Assembly (NCBI GenBank): GCA_001599595.1
Contig: BCHH01000004.1
Location: 2,740,117 to 2,804,116, forward strand
Length of the DNA: 64,000 nucleotides
Direction of reading: 5' to 3'
Origin: Beverwykella pulmonaria
Taxonomy: Eukaryota; Ascomycota; Dothideomycetes; Pleosporales; Melanommataceae
Below, piece by piece: positions 24,477 to 35,474 of the stretch. The notes under the pieces are model-generated. The model was not told the DNA's origin. It saw only the letters and a list, made by a program, of their open reading frames with translations, and did no database searches. Each line of letters starts with the position of its first letter. The stretch's first letter is position 1. The translations under genes were made by a program, and so were the position numbers.

Positions 24477-26212
24477 ATGTCTCCCCCATCGGCGATTGAG
24501 GTTGAAGCTGTTACTGATATTTCTGGAGTTACCATTCCGGATCCGCTGGCTGCGCCTGTGAAGAGCAATGAGATCAATGGGCGGAGGAAGAAGATGGTCA
24601 AGGGCCAATGGGGCGTTGCGGCCCCAGCGGACAGTGTCAATTTCAGACACCGCAACTATGAGCACAAACCGAGGGCTAAGCGGTGGGACCGTGAGTATCC
24701 TTTTCTAGCCTTATAGGAGGGGAAGGTATGGAGTGTACCTAGGGCTAATGTAAGCCTATCCCAGACTTTGTCAGCAACGAAGCTTCCATCCGTAAAGGCA
24801 ATTCCCTCAAGAAGGCCGCAAAATATCTAGGCAATCCTGGAATCATCTCTCTTGGCGGCGGTCTCCCATCGAGTGAATACTTCCCCTTTGAAGAGCTGTC
24901 CCTCAAAGTGCCCGCCGTCGGCCACTTCTCTGAAGCCGAGACCAAACAATCCGGCGTCGTTATTACAGCGGGAAAACATGATCTCGCCAACGACAAATCC
25001 ATCTTTGATATCGCTACGGCTTTCAACTATGGTCAGGGTTCCGGGGCAGCACAGCTTCTGAGATGGATCACAGAGCACACAGAGCTGGTCCACGATCCGC
25101 CGTACCAGGACTGGAGATGCACCATGTCCATTGGCAGCACGTCCGGGCTCGACATGACGCTCCGCATGCTCTCTCGACCGGGGGATGTGATGTTCTCCGA
25201 AGAATACACGTTTGCCACGGCCGTAGAAACCGCTCTGCCACTTGGTGTCCGAGTCGCAGGTGTGCCTATGGACGCCGAAGGCTTGCTCCCCGAGGCAATG
25301 GACAAGATACTGTCAGAATGGGACGTCAACGCGCAAGGAAGCCGGAAGCCGCATCTCTTGTACACGGTCCCAACCGGCCAGAACCCCACAGGTGCAACCC
25401 AAAGCACCGAACGTCGACGAGCAATCTACAAAGTGTGCCAGAAACACGACGTCATCATCATCGAAGACGAGCCGTACTATTTCCTACAAATGCAACCGTA
25501 CACTGGCCCCAACGCACCGGAAGTCCCTCCCCCATCCTCGCACACCCAGTTCCTCAAGAGCCTCGTCCCTAGCTTGCTTTCCATGGACACGGACGGCCGC
25601 GTCGTGCGTCTCGATTCCTTCTCCAAAGTCATCTCCCCCGGATCCCGCGTAGGCTGGGTGACGGCGTCGGAGCAGCTCGTGAAAATGTACCAAAAGCACG
25701 CCGACGTCTCGACGCAGGGGCCGGCCGGGATGGCTCAGCTCATCCTCTGGAAGCTGCTCGACGAGCACTGGGGCCACGCGGGGTATCTCGACTGGCTGCT
25801 GCACATCCGCATGGAGTACACCAAGCGGCGCGACGTGATCTTGCAGGCGTGTGAGAAGTACCTCCCGAAGGAAGTTGTGAGCTGGGTGCCACCAATGGCA
25901 GGAATGTTCCACTGGATGAAGGTCGACTTCAAGAAGCACCCCGACTATCCAGAGAAGGAGATTGAAGTGATTGAAGAGGAGATCTTCATGCGGGTTATCG
26001 AGCATGGGGCACTGGTTATGAGAGGCAGCTGGTTCTATGCGAGTGCCGAGGAAGAGCACAATACGCTGTTCTTTAGGGCCACGTACGCGGCGGCCGCGGC
26101 AGACAAGATTGAGGAGGGGATTCGGAGGTTTGGGGAGGCGGTCAGGGCGGAGTTTGGGCTGGAGGCGTATGCCCATGGCAATGGAAACGCCAATGGGCAA
26201 CAAACCCCCTAG
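24477..26212 (+). CDS. aromatic amino acid aminotransferase, Aro8 type
   Basis: Exons are 24477-24690 and 24765-26212, giving 553 residues; the 74-nt intron runs GTGAGT to TCCCAG. This is a PLP-dependent class I/II aminotransferase. Signatures seen: GNPGIISLGGGLPSSEYFPF near the N-terminus, VPTGQNPTG (cofactor pocket), EDEPYYF, and the PLP-binding lysine in SFSKVISPGSRVGW (about Lys359). Family members transfer amino groups from Phe, Tyr and Trp, and in some cases 2-aminoadipate, to 2-oxoacids in the cytosol. Length and the extended N-terminal region (KPKAKRWD-like block just before the intron) match fungal Aro8. The C-terminal tail is variable and Asn/Gly rich. Substrate preference cannot be read from sequence. 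Confidence 0.92.
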
Positions 26213-26600
26213 GAAAACGGAGTGGCAGTCCTATATCGAGACAAATGGTGTTTTACCTCCTTTTGGGGATGGGAGTACCTGCTATGGCGCCTGGGATGTC
26301 TTTTAGGGGGGCGGTCTTTGATTCGAAACTGGAGCTGTGATAAACTGCGCAGCCTACCATTAGCGTTTAGCTTTCCACGACCACATATCCGCAGCATAGC
26401 TAGCATTCTACCATTTGAAAGCACGCCCTGAATTGAAAGACCCTAGTCCTATATTGCACATGAAGCTTTTTGCCATTCCGGCTTATACGCCGCAGCGCCC
26501 GACCCACCGCCTCCGCTCCTGGTCTCATCCCATTTCCTACATCTCTCTAAGACCTTTCCGCTCTTGCCTCTAGTAGACGCTTTCTTGGCTCCCAGTTCGC
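26213..26600. other. short convergent intergenic region
   Basis: 3' flanks of the aminotransferase (plus) and OST2 (minus) genes. No other feature was recognised. Confidence 0.5.
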
Positions 26601-27201
26601 TCAGTTGATGAAGTTGACACAGAAAAAATGCAGCAACAGCGATCCAAAGACATAGTCGGCAAACGCGCGCTCGTGGGAGATGGTCCCAAATTCGGCCTTG
26701 TTCTCCGGGTTGGTTTGAATGCGCAGCGAGGCTGTGAGGACGAATTGGCCGACGGTGGCGCTGAAGCCCGAGAGGAAGGCGTTGAAGGGCTGGCAATCCT
26801 ACAGTCAGCCATGGCTCCGATTCGTAAAACGACACAAAGCCCAGGCGCATGATCCATCCACGCATGGATAGACCAATGGCTCGGGGTTCAATTGCTCAAA
26901 GAGAGGGGGATTGGGGGAGAGGTGAAGAACGGGGAGGAAGAAGACGTACAAAGTTTCCAACTATGCAGCAGTATACGAATTGCAGAGCCCCGACCACGAC
27001 CAGAAACGCCATGAAGCTGTCCAGCAGCTTGACCCGTTGCGGCGTCTGCTGAAGGTACTTGTTCCATATGCCCTGCAAAATATCCTGCGCGTTTGTCGAG
27101 CTCAAAGGCTTTGAAGATGCGGGCTTGGGCGTCGGTTTCGCGGGTGTGGAAGCCGAGGCCGGGGCCGGGGCCAAGGTGTGGACGCGCGATTTGGGCGGCA
27201 T
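26601..27201 (-). CDS. OST2: oligosaccharyltransferase subunit OST2/DAD1
   Basis: Exons are 27201-26950 and 26789-26601, giving 146 residues; the 160-nt intron is in phase 0. The protein is a small ER membrane subunit of oligosaccharyltransferase, needed for N-glycosylation. After a Pro/Ala-rich N-tail come a QRVKLLDSFMAFLVVVGALQ-type first helix, the conserved PFNAFLSGFSATVGQFVLTA block, SLRIQTNPENK, and a C-terminal ERAFADYVFGSLLLHFFCVN helix ending FIN. Three membrane helices and the FN-x-FLSGF signature are diagnostic. The start ATG (MPPKSRVHTL) was chosen over a longer in-frame reading that adds 43 residues without family support. Divergent from the TMEM14 gene with 389 bp between starts. 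Confidence 0.93.
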
Positions 27202-27590
27202 TGCGAGGTTGTGGGAGGTGTGGGAGGTGTGGATGCGGGATGCGGGAGTTGCGTGGTGAATTGGATATGGATAGCTTGAGGCCAGAAAGCATATCGACAT
27301 GGCCAGTGCGCTTTGATTACGTATGCGCGTTCCTGACGGGGTTCGCAGCAGGGTGCGGAGAAGAGGTGTCGGGGGTTCGGCGTTTTCGGAGAGCGTTGGG
27401 GGCGATGCTGCCAAAGCTGTCCCCGCATTGTGTTGTCTGGCCTTCACCTTTTAATCATCATCTCACCCCTCCAGCTTCCTCTTAACTGTGGCATTTGCCT
27501 GACGGCTGATCCTCGAGCTCGATCAATCACTCACCAACGCTAACGCATACTCAATCCTACCCAAGGACGTTCAAATCAATACATTGGACA
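27202..27590. promoter_or_regulatory. divergent promoter region, OST2 / TMEM14 genes
   Basis: 389 bp between two divergent start codons. The side nearest TMEM14 is pyrimidine rich (CTCATCTCACCCCTCCAGC). No specific factor site was assigned. Confidence 0.45.
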
Positions 27591-28104
27591 ATGGTAAGCA
27601 AGCGCGAGAGCTATAGCTATGCACTCCGTCGCATCTTGAATGGAATGACGAATTGCAATCGCAATGCTAACGTCAAATACCAGGCTCTCGACACCATCGC
27701 CCTCGTCCTCGGCGCGCTCACTGCCGGCGGAGGCATAACAGGCTACGCCCGCACCGGCTCCGTGCCCTCCATCGCAGCCGGTGTGACCGTCGGGTCTCTG
27801 GTACGACTCCCTCCATATCTCCCACCTCCCCTCGTGCAACAGACGACCAATTCCCTTCCCAACCCTACTCATAGCAGAACTGTGAATCTGACGACTCATG
27901 AAGTACATCCTCGGCGGCCTCCGCATCCGCAACCGCGCGCAGTACGGCGTCGAACTTGCACTGTTGGCTTCCATTGTTCTGGCCGGTAGCTCAATTCCCC
28001 GCGCGATCAAGACTCAGAAGCCGCTTCCCGCGGGACTGAGCCTGTTGGCTGTGTTTGGGCTGTGGTCTTTTGGGGCGGCCTTGTCGAGAGGGAGTCGGGC
28101 TTAG
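27591..28104 (+). CDS. TMEM14 family small membrane protein
   Basis: Exons are 27591-27593 (the ATG alone), 27684-27800 and 27904-28104, giving 106 residues. Intron 1 starts directly after ATG (GTAAGC to TACCAG, GCTAAC branch); intron 2 ends TGAAG with a CTGAC branch. The protein has GALTAGGGITGYARTGSVPS followed by YILGGLRIRN and two more hydrophobic helices, matching the four-helix TMEM14/UPF0136 family. Mammalian members are mitochondrial inner-membrane proteins, one implicated in porphyrin transport; the yeast and fungal role is unclear. Intron 1 is 90 nt and free of in-frame stops, so retention would add 30 residues in frame (see findings). Confidence 0.88.
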
Positions 28105-28746
28105 ATGGGATGGGGCGTACAAGACAGTTTAGAATGGGAAAAGTCGTGTACGAATAACAAAAAATGGACTGGTGTTGCTCGTGAGCATCGGAGAGTTGTT
28201 GGAGACGCGTAGTGTGCTGGTGACTTTGCATATGCAGACAATCAAGATACCCATACTCTTCCATCATTTCTCTACTTGCCATATATCTATCGTATACCGA
28301 TACAGATCTCTCACATACGACCACAGGAAGCTCAAAGCAGACAAACCCGTCCGATCTTGTGTACTGAATTAGCTTACCGGCAGACTAGTAGTTAAGTGGG
28401 AGACCATTAGCGAATCCCTGCTGTTGTATGTTTTTGTTTTTGCTCAGACACACATGACACACACGCTATACAAGACCGAGAATTAATGCACAAATCAAGG
28501 TCGAGAGATGAACAAGTAGATGAGGGAAGAAGGGAGAATGGGAATAGGGATCCCATGACTCGTAACGATCTACCTCTTTTTCCAAGCCCAACTTCAAGCA
28601 ACGATGCAAGGTCTCCACCTCCCAAGACAACCCCCGCCATGCACGCTATGCACGCTACGAACGCTATGAACGCTATATCGCTACACCAACAACGCTCACT
28701 TCCATATTTATTCGGACGAAACCTCCTTCAAAGCACTCCCGGCCCC
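28105..28746. other. convergent intergenic region
   Basis: 3' flanks of the TMEM14 gene (plus) and the TAP-like hydrolase gene (minus). It contains the small 9-bp repeat listed separately and nothing else recognised. Confidence 0.5.
28639..28683. repeat. 9-bp minisatellite
   Basis: About five imperfect copies of the word ATGCACGCT, drifting to ACGAACGCT and ATGAACGCT. It lies in a 3' flank and no coding use is supported. Confidence 0.6.
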
Positions 28747-31373
28747 TTACGGTCTCGCCATCCCTCCAACACCAAAATACTTCCTCTCCGCTGCACTCTT
28801 CTGCAGCTCCCTACCTGCCTCCATCAACTTCACTCCCTCCTCGCTCTCCATATAATAGTCCCAATTGAGGGCCTCCGCATCTGGCTCCGTAGAACCGGCC
28901 AGATCGGCGTCGTAGAAGAGAGACGTCGGGTCTGTGGAATTAAGAGAGAAGGGGGAAGAAGGGGGAATGCAGAGGGTGTGGGGTGGTGGGAGAGTGCCGG
29001 ATTGGAAGTAAGATCGGATGCGGAGTAAGGTGCAGGGGGTGGGCGTGGATATGGAACAGTGCTGTAGGTTGGTTAGCGCTGGACGAATGGAGCGAGAGGT
29101 CGGGGGTTCTTTGTTGAGAGTCCCGACGAGTAGAGCAGGACGATGAGCTCCCGACATATGGAAACAGGATTATATATTAAGAATTGGAAAGTGGACTTAC
29201 CCCAGCAGAATCCTGAACCAACAGCACACTCCCCGGAAATCTCTCACTCATAATCCTTCCACTCCTCAACGGCGTCACCGGATCCGCCGTGTTCGAGATC
29301 CACAATATCGGATAACTCGTCTTCGCCCCGAATTGCTTCTCAAATCTATGCACAGCTCTGATCTTCCAGCTCGCGCATTTCGCCCTCAACATTGACCAGA
29401 TGGCGCCCGAAGTAGGCGATACACCCACTAGAAGGCCCAGATATTCTTCAAAGGACTGGAGAGATACCGATGTTAGGTCTTCGCTATCTGAGCAGAGAAT
29501 CGCGACCATGGCAACGTCGGAGGCGTATGTGGGTAGGCGAGACTCAGAGCCGTTGATGGGGCAGGAATAGACGTGCATGGGGCGGTACGCAAAAACGAGC
29601 TCCTCGATAATGGAGCCGCCCCCTGCTTCGACAGCAGCGAGAAGTTTGGCCACGAGTGGGAAGGCAAGGAAGGGTTGATATATAGCGCTGAACAGGGCAT
29701 TCTTGAGGTCCGAATAGGTCAGAATATCTGGGCCAATGGCAGAGCTGATTTCTATCGGGTTGTGGTAGAGTGACCGAACGATGTTTTGCACACGGTCTTC
29801 AATGTCTTTGGCAGATGATGTCGAGGTGGCTAAAGGGCATAGTTCCGGGCCAGACAGGACGCAGAAGGTGTAGAAGGAGGACATGGCCTTTTCAGCATCG
29901 TGGAGACTGCCGTTGCCAAGGCCATTGTTATAGTCGTCTGAATTGACGACTCCATCCAGGATCAGACGACCAACTCGCTCAGGGAACATGGAGGCAAATG
30001 TTGCTCCAAGATACGTTCCGTACGAAAAGCCCCAGTCTAAAGGTAGGGTGTTGAAGTTAGTGTAGCTCCTCAAGGCGGAGGGAGGGAGGGAGTTAGGGTA
30101 CTTCAGCCATGTCTTGCCACTTGTCTAAATGTCTAAAACGTTCCCTCTGGGGCGCTTCAATCATTTAATTAGTGCATTGTCTTTAAGGCAAAACATACAC
30201 TTCGTACCCCGATTTACGTACACTGTAGCTTAGGCGGTTCGGGCTTGTCAACTAGAGTTTTGGCGCGGTTGCATCGGGATCGTGTCTTCGCTTTCTCAGC
30301 GACCAGCTGGGCAGTCTTCTCTACTACATGCTCAGCGTGTCTCTCCACTATTTCGAGCATATCTCGGGCAACCGAGGCCGTAGTCATGTATTGCTTGATG
30401 TCGGGCCCCTCTTCATGGTCCATGGTTTGTTTGCACGATGACCCATAGGCTTGATTCATAGACCATAGTCGACCCAGAGCAGCGTCGGAGCTACCAAGGA
30501 TACCTTCAGTCTGTTCTCTTAGCCTCCAGGACCAGGATGAGGGCTCATCCGGCATGCAAGTGACCCCAGGGTCACTCCAGCCTATACCGCGGGGGTCGAA
30601 TCCAATGATGTCGAAGTACCTTTCCGAGTTCATAAAGTCGTCTGGTTGCTCATCGGCGCCTGGATCGACCACAGAGTCAACAATGGTCTGGAGAAGCCTC
30701 CCATCTCCAAGCGCAAAGAGGGCGCCAGGACCGCCAGGGCCACCTGGGTTGATGAGAATTGGGCCGCCATAACGAGGGTCATCGACAGGGACCTTGGCCG
30801 GGAGTTTTGTGATAGCGAGGCTGATGAAGCTGTCGGGGTGTGTGCCGTTGAAGTAGTCAAGAGGGAGCTTTAACTTTGCACATTCAAATCCGTCGTAGCA
30901 GGGTTGGAATTCGAAAGACTCGGTCGCGTCGAGCTATTCATAAATCAAAATTGATATGCGAGGCACGAGAGGAGGTTGGGATACAGGAAGGTGAAAATTG
31001 TGCGTGTCTCGGGGGCGTTTTCGTGCAGGATGGAAGAATAAGGTAGGGAAAGGTGGGAATAGGGTTTGTGTGTGGTTGCAAGTCCGATCTGATAAGATCT
31101 CGTGCGAGATGTAGGCCACGTTAGGCCACGTGCGTTGTGTAATACTCGAGATCCACTTACGGAATCCCAATCAATGGGGTTGTTCAGAGTCGTACGTTGC
31201 GTAGGAATATCATGGCTAGGGAAAACGCGATATCGGATCAAAGAAAACCTCCACTCCAGTGCTAGGATGATAAGAAGAGCAGCGAAGCTAGCAGAGATGA
31301 ATCTGATTCGCGATTCATGAGGGCGACGGAGGGTGCTTGGAAAGACGCTGCTGGCATCACTCCCGGTCTTCAT
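28747..31373 (-). CDS. alpha/beta hydrolase with TAP-like C-terminal domain, membrane anchored
   Basis: Exons are 31373-31161, 30933-30222, 30036-29201 and 29061-28747, giving 691 residues. Introns are 227, 185 and 139 nt and phases fit. An N-terminal membrane anchor (FISASFAALLIILALEW) leads into a luminal or secreted hydrolase. Features in order: FECAKLKLPLDYFNGT, oxyanion region INPGGPGGPG, GFDPRGIGWS, nucleophile Ser313 in WGFSYGTYLG, Asp in ISNTADPVTPL, and His in DSAGHCSI. This is the tripeptidyl aminopeptidase-like (SlpD/TAP) hydrolase family common in fungi, which probably cleaves peptides or esters; the substrate is unknown. A longer upstream reading uses TTG, so the first ATG was taken. 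The introns are long for this genome but well formed. Confidence 0.87.
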
Positions 31374-32233
31374 GTTATCCTCGATCGTATGCAAAAGCGG
31401 CAAGCTGTGGTGGAGGAGTAGGGGGAGATGTTCGACGTCCAACGCCCGCGTTCGACGTTTGAGGTTGATCGCGCCCAGCCACGACGATCCTCTAGGGATA
31501 TTTTGCGGAGGCCCCGTTAACGAGTCGTGACCTGTGGCGGTGCGAACAAAGACGCATTGGGAATTCGGGAGGATCCCGCGTCACTGCACTGCTTCCTGCC
31601 GCCCAGTGGAGGCATGCGGAGCTGTCACATTGCAAGACGACTGCTTCCCGTCGTGCTTGTACTACGGAGTGTCCTGCCGTGCCATGTGCTGCACGCGCCG
31701 GGGCGTGAGAGTGTTGCACAAGTGCCATGAAAACTCAGTGGCCAATGACATGTGGTGTGTATAGTAAACGGAATTGATGCCCAAACTCTAAATCCCGGCC
31801 ATCCGTGAGAGGGAGACCAAAGACAAGTTCACTGACTGCACACAGTACTTGAAGAAAACCCGGTAGAATTTTAAAGAGCGTGTAACTAAGAAAACTAAGA
31901 AACACAGGCCCAGGGGGGGCAAATAGCAGCACGCTCTGATTTAAAGATGGGTATCAATCATCTCGTCTCATCAGTCACCAGCCTAGATAGCGATCTCTAA
32001 CCCATTTTGCCCTCAAAACATTGAACAATTGCAGAAGCTGATTGAGTCACCGGCGCCCCCAATAAAGTACGAAGACAAATGTCTAGAACAGTCCTGACAA
32101 TCTCGAACACGTCCAAAATCCATAACTATATCTTTTCATCTTCAGTTGCCCGTTGCGAGGTAAAATTCGGTGATCGGTCGTTGAAAGAGTTAGGCGAACC
32201 ACCAACGCGTGGAGTGAGTCTCGAACGAGACAC
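31374..32233. other. intergenic: hydrolase promoter and 3' flank of RRM gene
   Basis: Upstream region of the hydrolase gene on one side and the 3' untranslated part of the glycine-rich protein gene on the other. No gene was recognised. Confidence 0.5.
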
Positions 32234-33091
32234 TTACCACTGCTGGCCGCCATTGCCCTGCTGCTCGTAACCACCGCCGCCACCGCCGCCCTGGTAACCG
32301 CCGCGTTGGTTGTAGCTGCCACCACCTCCACCGCCGGAACCCCAGTTCCCACCACCGCCACCGCCGCTGTAGGAGTCTGTAATCGGAGAGTCAGCATATA
32401 GTAGGATGGGAAAGCAAGAAAGTAGCCTAACCGCGTCCTTGGTAACCGCCACCGCCACCACGATCTAAGAAACGTCAATCGGCGTTAGGGATCTGGTAGT
32501 AAGTGAGTTCCAATCGTACCTTGTCCGCCGCCGTAGCCGCCTCCACCACGATAACCACCACCGCCGCCGTAGCCTCCACGTCCGCCGCCGCCGCCACCGC
32601 CGCCGCTACCGCGGTCAGATGCTTTGTCGACGCGGATCATACGTCCATCGAACCTGAGCTGTCGTTAGCACAATGCTGGGCAGCGCCGTGGAGGTTGGAT
32701 TGTTATCGGTAAGGAGATACAAGAGCCTATTGTGTTTCTAGGTACGGCCATACAACGACAGCAGCGGCAGGACAAGGGAGGCTACTCACTCGACGTTGTT
32801 CATGGCATTCATAGCATTGTCAGCGTCGGAATCCTGATTAAATCGGACAAAGCCGAAGCCGCGGCTTCGGCCAGTATCACGGTCCTTCACGACGATCTGG
32901 CATCGGGTGAGTGGAATAGCTCGGTGAGCGACGACAGGAATACGTACGGCCTCCTCAACTTGACCAAACTCCTCGAACTTCTGGCGGAGGGTCGCATCAT
33001 CGGTGTGCCACGCAAGGCCTCTGAGAGCGGCATTAGTGGTGTGTCTATCGCGGCGGCGGGTGTGAACTTACCCAATGAAAAGCTTCGACAT
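32234..33091 (-). CDS. glycine-rich RNA-binding protein (single RRM)
   Basis: Six exons: 33091-33072, 33020-32948, 32896-32790, 32653-32520, 32464-32432 and 32376-32234; 169 residues. Introns are 51, 51, 136, 55, 55 nt and all phases fit. The RRM covers residues 1-80, with RNP2 LFIGGL near the start and RNP1 RGFGFVRF at 43-50. The rest is GGY/RGG-like repeats ending in GNGGQQW. Such GRP proteins bind RNA and act in stress and post-transcriptional control; nuclear or cytoplasmic location is expected. The terminal codons read TGG TAA GTG, so a GTAAGT donor overlaps the stop codon, and a spliced variant with another C-terminus is possible. Donor 5 is GTTAGG, weaker than the others. Confidence 0.88.
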
Positions 33092-35474
33092 GGTGTTGGT
33101 CGAACGTAACTCTGAACGGTCTCAATTCACGAACTCAAACTTTGCAAAGATGCGCGACAGGAATTGAATCGTGACATGGTTGGGACAGTGAAAAGAGTGC
33201 AGCGGTGGAGAGTGGCAGCGGAGCAGAGAAAGAAAGCGGGCATTGAGGTTAAGGCCATGGTGGCATCATGAGTGGCAGGCAGCAGGAGCAATATGACGGA
33301 ACGAACATTTAGTCTTGAGAGGCGGATAGTATGCGCGAGCGATTGCGGGCCGTAGGTAGACGAGAAGGGCAGGCGGTAGCAAAGAGTCGCAGGAGCAGTC
33401 GCCGAGCGGAAGGTGGTAAGAGAGTGGTGAAGGTTCGAGATGGCGGGGCAAGAAAAGACTGCGAGAAGAAAAGTACCCCTCCGACCTGATGGAAAGAGCG
33501 CTAGCTGTCTCAAAAAACTCACGCAATCGCAATCGCTAGGGAGAGCAGGGGCAGCGGGGGGCAATAAAGTCGGCGGCCGGGTATAGCGCAGTAAGCGTTC
33601 TGGTGCAGGTCCGGGACGATTGTTGGTGTTGATGTATGGGGGGGGGTGTGGTCGCTGCGGCTTTCTGCTGCGGTCGAGGCCTTCTTGTACATTTTCCACG
33701 CTGGGCCCCGGCGCCTGACGACGGGCAGTGGGCATATGGGTGCATAGGACGGATCGCTGGCACACTTGGGGGGGTTAGTTCATCCCGTGTCTGTCTCTTC
33801 ATGCGGCCTGTCTCCAGCTAGACCCTCCGCAGCCCAATGGCAGGGCGGCGGGAGGTGGCACTGGCTGGGCCATCCGTGCCTTATGCAAAAGCAGGCCGTT
33901 CGAATTGCCTGATAGGTTCGGCACGCTGAGTTCTCACAGAAAGCGTGCCCACCAGGCGCGCAGCCGCATTACAGTGCCATTCCAAATTTTGAGGGCGGAC
34001 GAGGGCAGAAGCGCGGGGAGCGCGTGGCGTCAAGTGCCGTCGCGCGGTGCCAAAAAGGAATGACGGGGAGGCAGCTATGGTGTGGACAGCAGACGAGCAT
34101 CAGGCGCATCATTGCTGGATGAATGGAGCGGCCGACGAGGGCTGGGAGAGCGACGACGCTTATCAGGATTCCAAGGTTTATTATCGCACCCCAAAATGTG
34201 GGGACTAGGCTTTGGCGACAGCGATGATCCTGGCTCGTGCGCCTGGCAGAGCACCAGCTTCATGGCCCAACTGGTGCAAGTGCACGCGAGGGCGAACGTT
34301 ACCAACGACGACGACGACGTCGGCGTGAGGGCAGCACTTGCGCTCGACGCTCTGCATTGCTCCTGCCCTACGCCCTGCCCTGTGATTCCTTCCAAGCCCA
34401 CGTGTATCAGGTCCGACAGAGCACGTCGTCTCGGTCATGCCTGGTCTGCGCGTCCACCTGTGGCCTGGCCAATCAGCGTGGGGCATGTCAAGCCTCAGTG
34501 CACTCCATCGACGTCGATGTGATATGTGCTCCCAGAAAGACGGCCTCACAGAGGTCCGCGAGGGACAGCTCATCCCGCCGCCTATGAGCCCATGGTCCCT
34601 TTAGAACGCGGGCATCGGGACTGGAGGCATCGAGAACTCGCGGTGTCGATCGCGCTCCATCGTGGCTGCCCCCAGGGCTGTCACTGCGACGCTCCTGCCC
34701 GCAACTCTCCCCGCCATAATAGCAGTGGCACCCTGGCGATATGGCCTCCTTCCTCACGTCGGAGGAGGCCTGCCTCAGTCTGTTACACAAGTCCAATCTC
34801 TTGCTCTGCTCAGGCCGCCTCCACAGTCTTCTGACCGACTATCGCTGCTGGCTGCTGGCAGTGCAATGCTGTACAACGACAACTCATCCCCCGACCCTCA
34901 TACAGCCAGGGCTAGTGGCAGACCTCCGGATCCCAATAACGGGACGGCGCGCTCGGTCAGCCGCCCGCATTGCGCCCCCGCCCTCCGCCATAAGTGTGTT
35001 GTCTGAAGCTAGACATGGACGTTCGAAGGTGGCTGGACGAGACGGAGCTGCCCGAGCAACCCCGGAGACTTCCTGGGCAGATCGTATTGCCCCCTTTGCT
35101 CCGTCCAAAGGAGACTGAACAGCACAGAGAAACGCAGGCGGAGGCACAGCTCACTCCTCCATGCCCGCCCCGCGCCGCAGGAAGACTCCCCTATTCGAAC
35201 ACGAGGCCGATATCGAACAAGGCACCTGCAGTGATGCATGGCAGTCCGAGGGCCATTCCTCGGGGAGCAGCACACCGAGCCAGCAGTGTGCATGTCGTCC
35301 TCGACGCAACACACGCCCGGAGCGCTACGATCCCATGGCAAAGGATGTCCAGGAGCGGGGGATGCATACACGCCGGCGTTGGAAGGGCGAATCAAAAAAA
35401 ACCAAAATCCAAACCAAAACGCAGCAACGCCGGCAAGCCGGGCAGTGGCATAGTCCAGAGCTTTCGCGCCAAGA
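33092..35474. other. 2.4-kb intergenic region
   Basis: Upstream region of the RRM gene (minus) and of the hypothetical gene (plus). GC rich, with long random open frames on both strands but no family resemblance or splice logic. A GAC repeat (ACGACGACGACGACG) lies near 34306-34320. Confidence 0.5.

Noticed and set aside
25484..26203. 239-codon open frame antisense to the aminotransferase
   Set aside because: It overlaps a clear Aro8-type exon and has no domain; a shadow of high-GC codon use.
26896..27330. Longer N-terminus of OST2 beginning 43 codons upstream
   Set aside because: The extension has no family support and lies in promoter-like sequence.
33127..33765. 212-codon minus-strand open frame upstream of the RRM gene
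   Set aside because: Low-complexity composition without homology; more likely leader and promoter sequence.
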